NCBI GenBank assembly: GCA_019787685.1
Contig: JAHNUO010000020.1
Coordinates: forward strand, 372,001 to 436,000
Direction: 5' to 3'
DNA: 64,000 nucleotides
Source of the DNA: Chiua virens
Taxonomy: Eukaryota; Basidiomycota; Agaricomycetes; Boletales; Boletaceae
Shown: piece after piece, positions 57,364 through 64,000 of the stretch
Layout of the letters: each line of letters starts with the position of its first letter
Position numbering within the stretch: the stretch's first letter is position 1
Program-made: the position numbers and the translations under genes
Notes under the pieces: model-generated
What the model was told of the DNA's origin: nothing
The model's database searches: none
What the model saw: the letters and a program-made list of their open reading frames with translations, nothing else

Positions 57364-59463
57364 GGCTGCTGAAGAAGATAGGTATGAGAATGGGATGAAG
57401 GTTCCGACATCTGTCCTCGATGCTTGTGGCGATTTGTTCATTGCTGCCGATGAGAAACGTGAAAAGGCCAGCACTCGGTATTTTGCAGATACTGGACTTA
57501 TGGTGATGCTTTGCCGCCATGATCGTGTGCTGTGGCTTGTCAACATGACATCTGCTGGTGAAAAACAACATTACGCTCTTGTCCTCCTCCAGCGCCTCTT
57601 CGACCATCTCCCTGCAGACATGTCAGTAGGGCTACTTTATGATATTGGCTATCAGTTGGAACGGAGTTGTAGGAAGTGGGAACTGCTGTCAGGGACAATT
57701 CTCTCCTACCTTAGCTTTGCTATTTCCGTATTTCATGCATATGGTCATCAATGGCCATGCCAAATTGTCTATCACCCTCGAAAGTGTGTTGGTTTCAGAC
57801 TCTCAGATGGAGAAGGGTGTGAGCATCTGTGGAGTTTCCTCAAACCACTCATCCCTGTGCTTCAAGTGTCTGGGGTGAGTCTTATTGTCGTCTTGAAGTC
57901 TTTGGCTATTAACATTCTTCTCATTGCAGTTTCATCAACGGTTGTTTGTACTCGACAGTCAAGTTTGCCACCTGCATGCCAGGTCACTCAAATGTCTTGG
58001 CAAATGGCTCCAACGCTGGTGGACACATTGTCAAAAAAAGAAGGCAGCAACATCTGAGTCGCTCGCATTACTGTGTATTGATGAATCCACCCTTCAAGCT
58101 CAATGGGCAGCTCAAGTTGCTCATCAAACAGCACCTCTAGCTCGTATATTGTTTCTTATCATTTGTTCGTGAAATTGAATGTCATCTGTAGGACAAGCAA
58201 AGAACAAGGGTGAGAAAGAAATAGCCAGGATTCTAGCACTCGAAAAGATTCTAGAGCATCAACAAATTATTGTTGATGATGTGGAGCATAGACTTGCCAC
58301 AGACAATGTCTGTAATGTTGTCAACATGAACATTCAACTTGTCAAAGCAAGACGCAAATTGTTGAACACCACTGATCTTATCAAAAAATGCCGAGCAGCA
58401 TTGGGTGTGTCTGATCAAGCTAATCTTGCAGCACTCAAGCGCGACGTCTATTTACAGGTAAGTATAATAAAATTGTGAGTCAACCAGGAACTGATTGTGC
58501 TTCATGCTAGATATGTATGAATGCTCGTGCAGTGAAAATTTGCATATGGGAGAGGCTTTGTCAACGCAAGTTTGAGCTTGAACGGTTGGAGTATGCCTAC
58601 CATGCTGTGGTCAACGGTATGTCTCTTTGGTTCATCTCTGGACTAGTACTGAAGCTGATTGAATGCTATAGAGAACAGACTGCAGGACAATGTTCTAGCA
58701 GCTATTAAGCAATGCAAGCCAACCATCCTCAAGCTTGTCAGCAACTACAACACCCTTTGCAAACAGCTGCAGACACTGATTGATACTGGCACAGCTCCTC
58801 TGGGGGCAGTTTCCCCACCCTTTATATCTCATGAAGGTATATTCCAGTTGGATGTTGATGATGAGATATGGCAAGATATAGGTCTTGATGATGCTGTCCC
58901 TAATCCCCCACTGTGGCTTGCTGATGAAAATGTCCGCATAGGTATTCGCTACCTATTGGAATATGACCGTTGTGTGGAGGAGGAAACTAGACTTTGCCAT
59001 GAGCGCTGTGTTCTGCAAGAATGGATGATTGGGCAATGGAACAGTCTTCAAAAGCAAGAGATGAAGCTGGTGAGAAGTGTATCTCTTCAAATCTTGTATT
59101 GCTCATTTTTGGCATACTAGGTGTGGATGATCTCTATCAATTAGATTTGCATGGTATTGAATTATGTAGGCTGTGTGTGTGATGGAACATGCAAGTTTGT
59201 CACATACCTTGTGCTTGGGCTATGCCAGATAGCTGGGGGCCCTCAAGCATTACCCTTGACCACACTGCAGTTGCCATGCATCAATCACACACTACCTGTG
59301 GTGAGTATTTACCTTTGATTGTTGTAAGCTTACATGTTCAGCAGATTTTATAGTTACTCATACTCAAAAGGTAGGGTTTTTTCTGTAATGCTTGTATTGA
59401 TACTAACTTACTATTTAGGATAGTGCTGAAGATAGAATAGGAGAGGATGAGTTGAGTGAGGAT

Positions 59464-59584
59464 GAGGAGGAAGAGGAAGAGGAAGAGGAAGAGGAAGAGG
59501 AAGAGGAAGAGGAAGAGGAAGAGGAAGAGGAAGAGGAAGAGGAAGAGGAAGAGGAAGAGGAAGAGGAAGAGGAAGAGGAAGAGG
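59464..59584 (+). repeat. GAGGAA microsatellite coding poly-Glu
   Basis: About 20 copies of GAGGAA in the last KDZ exon encode an uninterrupted run of about 40 Glu residues. Expansion is in units of six, so the frame is kept. Confidence 0.95.
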
Positions 59585-59779
59585 CAGGAACAAAACTATG
59601 GGATGCTGGCATTGATGATACTGAACTAATGGCAGAAACTGAGGAGGTTGCATTAGCCTATGAGTATCACCTCCATGGACAAGGTGATGACTGGGAGATG
59701 CACTGATGAGAGAATTGAATGACAATGATGATGAGTTATCCAATGTAAATTACTCCAAAGAGATATATTATGAGATGTC

Positions 59780-59995
59780 TTTGGGAATTCCCCTAGCCAT
59801 CATCCATACTCAGTGGGAATTCCCCTATCCACCATCCTTACTCACTGGGAATTCCCCTATCCACCATCCTTACTCACTGGGAATTCCCCTATCCACCATC
59901 CATACTCAATGGGAATTCCTAGAGGACATGGGGAGTTCCCAAAGTGCTTGGGGAATTTCCCTGGTCACCATCCATACTCATTTGGAATTCCCATA
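59780..59995. repeat. Right satellite B: about five inverted units
   Basis: Units such as ACTGGGAATTCCCCTATCCA and CCATCCTTACTC are the reverse complement of the left B array. There are far fewer copies than on the left (about 5 against 13), so the ends are asymmetric. Confidence 0.88.
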
Positions 59996-60004
59996 GTCAT
60001 GAGG

Positions 60005-60440
60005 GGGGATACTCAATCTGTACAAACAGGTGGGTTATGAATTGGGTAAACAACTTCATAGGAAGAGGGGGGTACTCAATCTGCACAAACAGGTGGGTTA
60101 TGAATTGGGTAAACAACTTCAAAGTGCTAGGATTGGAGGAAGAGGGGGGTACTCGATCTGCACACACAGGTGGGTTATGAATTGGGTAAAGTGCTAGGAT
60201 TGGAGAAAGAGGGGGTACTCAATCTGCACAAACAGGTGGGTTATGAATTGGGTAAACAACTTCAAAGTGTTAGGATTGGAGAAAGAGGGGGTACTCAATC
60301 TGCACAAACAGGTGGGTTATGAATCGGGTAAACAACTTCATAGTGCTAGGATTGGAGAAAGAGGGGGTACTCAATCTGCACAAACAGGTGGGTTATGAAT
60401 TGGGTAAATAACTTCATAGTACTAGGATTGGAGGAAGAGG
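60005..60440. repeat. Right satellite A: six inverted 77-bp units
   Basis: Copies of GTACTCAATCTGCACAAACA and GGTGGGTTATGAATTGGGTA, with AGTGCTAGGATTGGAG, are the reverse complement of the left A array. Some units are shortened. The array runs straight into the right terminal repeat. Confidence 0.9.
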
Positions 60441-60591
60441 GGGAAGATCACTTGAGTGACATACAAATGCCCTTGGGCATTCACTTTGCCCTTACTGTTG
60501 GGAATTCCCCCCATATAAGTGTCTCTTAGGTCAGACCCAAGATAGAGAAAGAAGGACCTAAGAGGTACCCTTAAGTAGGTGACTGAAGTGT
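60441..60591. repeat. Right terminal inverted repeat of the KDZ element (151 bp)
   Basis: Inverted partner of 46,282-46,432. It ends GGTGACTGAAGTGT, followed by GCTGG. Confidence 0.93.
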
Positions 60592-60770
60592 GCTGGAAGC
60601 CAAGTTCTGATGAAACGTTTAAACAACGAATCTACTTTGTAGGTGCTGGTGATTGTCAAAGATGAAGCGAACTGGGATACTAGTGCACAGCCTGAGTGCT
60701 ATACAATGACGAAATCGATGATTTCCGCATCTATTACACCTGGGTCCACGAAATGTTCCCATCTATAAAT
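60592..60770. other. Right flank of the KDZ element
   Basis: Short coding-like fragments in different frames (for example 'FRIYYTWVHEMFPSINL') but no assignable gene. It could be part of whatever the KDZ element inserted into. Confidence 0.35.
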
Positions 60771-61900
60771 TTAGCTTGTATAAGCCCCACGCGGTAGATG
60801 AGTACCACCAAGATACCACAATACCGCTCCCTTGAGCTTCTCCATCCATTCCCTTATAACCTCTTCCTCATACACATTGCCGTCATAGTGGGTGTACAAC
60901 TTCAACCGTCCGCCCCAAGTCAATGCACCAAGATAAACTCCTCCAGATTGGTTGTGGAGACGGGTTGACCAGTCTTCGAGGATGACTTTCAGGGTCATGT
61001 CAGCTTCAGAGGTGGATGGTAAAGTTGGGGGAGGGATAACATAGCCTGCTTTGGCTGGGTGTGCCAGGGGAGAGTAGGGCGAGAGCGGATGGGAAGGAGG
61101 TAGCAGGTACTCAGATGGAAAAATCAGGTCCATCTAGTTGTCATAGACGAGCAAGGACATTGAAAACTACATTGAGCCCAGAATTACAATATGCGATGAT
61201 GAGACACACATTACCAAGACTAGAACCAGTGTGGGCGAATACGGCTGACCTGTCCTGGACTGCCAGTACCTTGTCTTACACCGCGTTCTGAAACTCACTG
61301 TTTGGGCCACCACCTGTCTTAACTTGCTTCATCCACTCCAGAGCACAAAGCCATGAACATTCCATGTCCACATTCCTTGCAGCACTTACGATTTCAAAAA
61401 ACAGAGGGTGACTGAAAAACGCCGACACTTGTTTCTTCACCAAACCAGCACGATGCAGAAAATGGTCAAATGTGAGGAGATCTGAGAATGGTGGTGCACC
61501 ATCCAATAGAATGTGCTGCGAGCTCTCTTCACCCAGCGTCATGAAAGGGAGCTCGGAGAGATAACAACTTGCACAAGTCATAAATTCGCCTGCTCCATCA
61601 CCCCTAAACCATTCTGTATCCAGGTAAGGATGGAAGTTCAATGGACCAAGGGTGATGTGCAGCTGCCTTTTTCGATAGTCCCATTCCTCATCTGAGATTT
61701 CACCACACAGATACTGCCAGTAGAGCACTTGGGTCATGGCCACTTGTGCAAGTATGAGGTAAGCACTCCCAAACATGATATTGTGTGAACGGCAATTTGA
61801 AAACACCAGAGAGCTTTGCTGCTGTGTGAGCAAGGTGTGTACAAGGCCAGATTGTGAGGGGTTGCGAGTTGTCACGTTTGTGAAATGACATGAAAGGGTA
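60771..61900 (-). pseudogene. Acyltransferase-like gene, truncated copy 2
   Basis: Minus-strand paralogue of the second half of the gene at 40.8-42.6 kb: 'LILAQVAMTQVLYWQYLCGE' and 'GAPPFSDLLTFDHFLHRAGL' (61,875-61,276), then 'GGVYLGALTWGGRLKLYTHY' and 'LKGAVLWYLGGTHLPRGA' (60,930-60,771). The half that would hold the HxxxD site is absent; to the right a different transposon-associated ORF begins at about 61,985, so this copy is probably cut there. One stop follows 'NSEFQNAV' at 61,276. The two copies face each other across the terpene cyclase and the KDZ element. Confidence 0.55.
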
Positions 61901-61984
61901 TGTCCACCCTAAAATAATGATCAATATCCCATCAGACCATCTCAACCACGGAATGATATCAACACACCTGGAATCTTTTCATTC

Positions 61985-63220
61985 TTGATTGAGATCAAGT
62001 GCCCTACTGCCCTTCTCCAGCATCGTTTTGCAAGACTCAGTGAGCACAAATGCACAGGTTTGTTTGACTGTGTGCCACGGGATCCTAGTCTCCACGCAAA
62101 CTCATGGTATAAATGTACCAAATACATCACTTGGTTGTATGGCCTTTGTCCCACACTCCTGTATGGAATCCTCCCCACCAATGTTTGGCAGAACTTCTGC
62201 AAGTTTGTCGTTGGTCTTCGCATAATGAGCCAGTATTCAATCAACTTAACTCAACTTCAGAAGGCCCATGACCTCTTCATAGAATGGGAACATGAACATG
62301 AACTACTATTCTACCAGCGCCAAGCTGATCAAATCCACTTCGTCCGACCCTGTGTCCATCTCACTTCCCACCTTGCTTCTGAAGCTGCACGAATTGGTTC
62401 ACCTATCTCATCCTTACAATGGACTATGGAGCAAACAATTGGTAATCTCACACTGGAAATCCGACAGCCTTCAGATCCATTTTCAAATCTTGCCCAACAG
62501 GGGATTCGATGATGTCAAGTCAATGCACTAAAGGCTATGATCCCATCCCTTGATGACTCGCCTTCGACTCTCACACGTGGTAGTGTTGACCTTGGACATG
62601 GCTATGTGTTACTTCCCAAACGTGATGTGTATGCTATCAGCGTTCCTGAACTCAAAGGCCAAGTCATTGCAACCTATCTTCAACAACCTACCACCCAGAA
62701 AGTCCACCGTTGGGGTCACCTTCATTTACCAAATGGGCAGATAGCTCAATCTGTGTATGTTGAATCAGACAAACCTGAGGGACGAGTATGAAGGGCATGA
62801 AACATAGAGGTAAGACAACAAATCACCATTGTATACACTACTGACAATATCGTGATCAAGTTCAATTTCAACAACTCATCTCGACTCACTGAAGTGCACT
62901 ACTTTGCACGTGTCCTTGAAGATTTAAACATAACACCAGACTCAGATGCTCCTGTTTGTTTCAAGGACATTGCTGTTGTCACATTATACTCACCACTGGA
63001 TGAGGATCTCCTTGCACAATCACACAGAGCTCTCGTTTCATGCACGAAACTTGGGGAGGAAGGTTTGTGTGCTATTGAGATTAGCTCAATTCAGTCTGTC
63101 ATTGCAATGATTCCACATTCTCACCCTGGTATTTTTTCGGATCATTATTTTCTTGTAGAGAAGACAGGTATGCAACTCGCACACTTTGGTTTTGAGAGTG
63201 ACGAGAATGATGTACTTTGA
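61985..63220 (+). pseudogene. C-terminal part of a transposon-associated ORF
   Basis: One frame of about 410 codons: 'MIEIKCPTALLQHRFARLSE', 'WLYGLCPTLLYGILPTNVWQ', 'DQIHFVRPCVHLTSHLASEA', 'QWTMEQTIGNLTLEIRQPSD', 'QVNALKAMIPSLDD', 'ALVSCTKLGEEGLCAIEI' and 'DHYFLVEKTGMQLAHFG'. I recognise this as the C-terminal half of a large ORF common beside DNA transposons in agaricomycetes, but cannot name its enzyme family. Three TGA stops (62,510, 62,789, 62,798) lie at positions where Arg fits ('GIR|CQVNAL', 'GRV|RA|NIEV') with no frameshift. The N-terminal half is missing where copy 2 of the acyltransferase-like gene begins. Confidence 0.55.
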
Positions 63221-63389
63221 TACCTAATGTATACAATTCAGAAAAGATCAGCTCAGAAGATATTGCTTTAATGAACGATGCAAGTGTAGGTAGTACTAGT
63301 GTACTAGGTAGTCGATTAGCATCCCAAATTTCTCACACTGTGCTCACTCTTCTCCTCACTACATTCATGATATCCAGCACCTTCAAGAC

Positions 63390-64000
63390 ATGTCCATAAT
63401 GCCTGCCGATATTTCGCTCTCTTTGCCTATCAATTCACTCTTTTTTGATGAACATTCTCAGCAGTCACAACAATCATTTTCCACTCATGCATTTTCCAAT
63501 CCTTTCAAGTCAAGCAACACATTTTCGATGATGCCACAAACACAATGGCCTAATAACAACTCTGGAGTCAATCAGGTGTGTCCTATGTTCAGTATGGACC
63601 TCATTTGACACGCATGTATCCAGTATATTCAACAAATTCAATCGCTACAAGACACTATAATAAAGCTACAAGTCAAGAAAGCTGTGCTCGCAGGAGAGCG
63701 GTCTGCTATTCAGTTAGGTTCTTCTCAATTGATTCAATCTGACTGACTTGCTTCAATCAAAAGGAAATCCTATGATATATTAGTCTCACAACTCCATCGC
63801 ACAACAACTTCTTCCCCTGACTCGGAGTTGTCCAATTTTGTCAACATTATGATTGCACCGACATCATTTCTGTCCAATGTCCAAGCTCCACCTCAGCTCA
63901 AAGTGCAAGATTATCCAACCGTTCGCTTTTGGACCGAGAGTCAGTGGAAGCACTGGAACGAATCTGCAGAAGGACAGCTTTCAAAGCAGACAGACAGGAC
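63390..64000 (+). pseudogene. Coiled-coil/DNA-binding-like small ORF, continues past the window
   Basis: Starts 'MSIMPADISLSLPINSLFFD', a Ser/Gln-rich N-terminus, then a helix ('YIQQIQSLQDTIIKLQVKKA') and, near the window end, 'DYPTVRFWTESQWKHWNESA'. The last segment resembles the start of a domain that follows such coiled coils in a repeated agaricomycete family. TGA at 63,606-63,608 and 63,744-63,746 are in frame; the frame is otherwise open. It is probably the partner gene of the ORF just upstream. Confidence 0.4.

Larger units (their letters stand above)
55360..59706 (+). pseudogene. KDZ (Kyakuja-Dileera-Zisupton) transposase
   Basis: Spliced plus-strand gene. Exons about 55,360-55,904, 55,984-56,210, 56,258-56,484, 56,534-56,730 (resuming after the solo LTR at 57,369)-57,874, 57,930-58,138, 58,192-58,457, 58,511-58,616, 58,672-59,069 and a last one 59,419-59,706. 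A CxC-type Cys cluster is followed by 'LPSLAVDFCVLELVKALFVR' and 'CPLCFGG'. The KDZ catalytic core reads 'RYFADTGLMVMLCRHDRVLW', 'GLLYDIGYQLERSCRKWELL', 'HAYGHQWPCQIVYHPRK' and 'DGEGCEHLWSFLKPL'. Coiled coil and 'DVDDEIWQDIGLDDA' follow, then a poly-Glu tail. Defects: TGA 56,273-56,275 where Arg fits, Cys-to-Tyr in YDIGC, Arg-to-His in GEGCER, the LTR insertion. It would move the whole element. Confidence 0.9.
46282..60591 (+). mobile_element. 14.3-kb KDZ DNA transposon with accessory genes
   Basis: Bounded by 151-bp terminal inverted repeats (outermost ACACYTCAGTCACCTACTT) and flanked on both sides by GCTGG, extendable to GTGCTGG, as possible target duplication. Inward from each end come inverted satellite arrays of two unit types, then genes. 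On the left are a minus-strand accessory gene and a microexon gene; in the middle a palindrome; on the right a plus-strand accessory gene and the KDZ transposase. A younger solo LTR is nested in the transposase gene. Stops in the genes show that the copy is no longer autonomous. The ends, arrays and transposase sit symmetrically, so this is one element and not a chance cluster. Confidence 0.85.

Noticed and set aside
59411..59743. Minus-strand frames rich in Leu/Pro or Ser opposite the GAGGAA run
   Set aside because: They are shadows of the microsatellite; the plus strand is in frame with the KDZ tail.
46282..60591. A TET/JBP dioxygenase as KDZ cargo
   Set aside because: Such genes are known near KDZ elements, but I found no dioxygenase His-x-Asp region in genes A, B or the microexon gene.

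Overview
The window looks like a repeat-rich, gene-poor chromosomal region of a basidiomycete fungus, most likely an agaricomycete. The grounds are short GT-AG introns of about 50-60 bp, transposase families typical of that group (Plavaka, Tnp2-type CACTA, KDZ), a DUF6532-like gene and a HAD-type terpene cyclase gene. The species cannot be told from the sequence. No tRNA, rRNA, CRISPR or bacterial-type operon was seen. Nearly everything is a mobile element or a gene broken by one.

Layout. 0-2.3 kb: 5' part of an LTR-retrotransposon gag on the minus strand. 2.3-5.7 kb: Plavaka transposase, interrupted by an 890-bp Tc1/mariner deletion derivative. 6-6.5 kb: small spliced coiled-coil gene. 6.8-9.2 kb: second, more decayed Plavaka. 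9.9-19.8 kb: DUF6532-like gene split by a complete young Ty3/gypsy chromovirus (10,720-18,438). That element has 725-bp LTRs in which I see no difference, a 5-bp target duplication, a self-priming type primer site, an AUG-free leader, a -1 frameshift site and an intact pol. 20-24.1 kb: 5'-truncated Ty1/copia element. 25-27 kb: F-box and unidentified remnants. 27.2-29.4 kb: Tc1/mariner element with a nested solo LTR. 29.9-34.4 kb: Tnp2/CACTA transposase remnant with an LTR-like insert. 37.7-38.2 kb: secreted histidine-rich repeat protein with dibasic sites between repeats. 40.8-45.1 kb: acyltransferase-like pseudogene and HAD-type terpene cyclase pseudogene. 45.5 kb: copia-type solo LTR. 46,282-60,591: a 14.3-kb DNA transposon. 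60.8-61.9 kb: second acyltransferase-like remnant. 62-64 kb: two transposon-associated ORFs running to the window end.

The most notable object is the 14.3-kb KDZ element. It has 151-bp terminal inverted repeats, inverted subterminal satellites made of two unit types (one built on the palindrome GGGAATTCCC), and a KDZ transposase gene. It also carries at least two unrecognised accessory genes and a mirror-image gene-start palindrome in its middle. A GACTTCRTGTC-like motif lies at or near several of its gene starts. A solo LTR with its own target duplication sits in the transposase gene.

A second theme is decay. In many of these genes the reading frame is kept over kilobases, but TGA stands where arginine is expected. 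This fits CGA-to-TGA change at methylated CpG. The young gypsy element shows none of it and stays CpG-rich. Arginine expectations rest on recalled family sequences, not on alignments run here.
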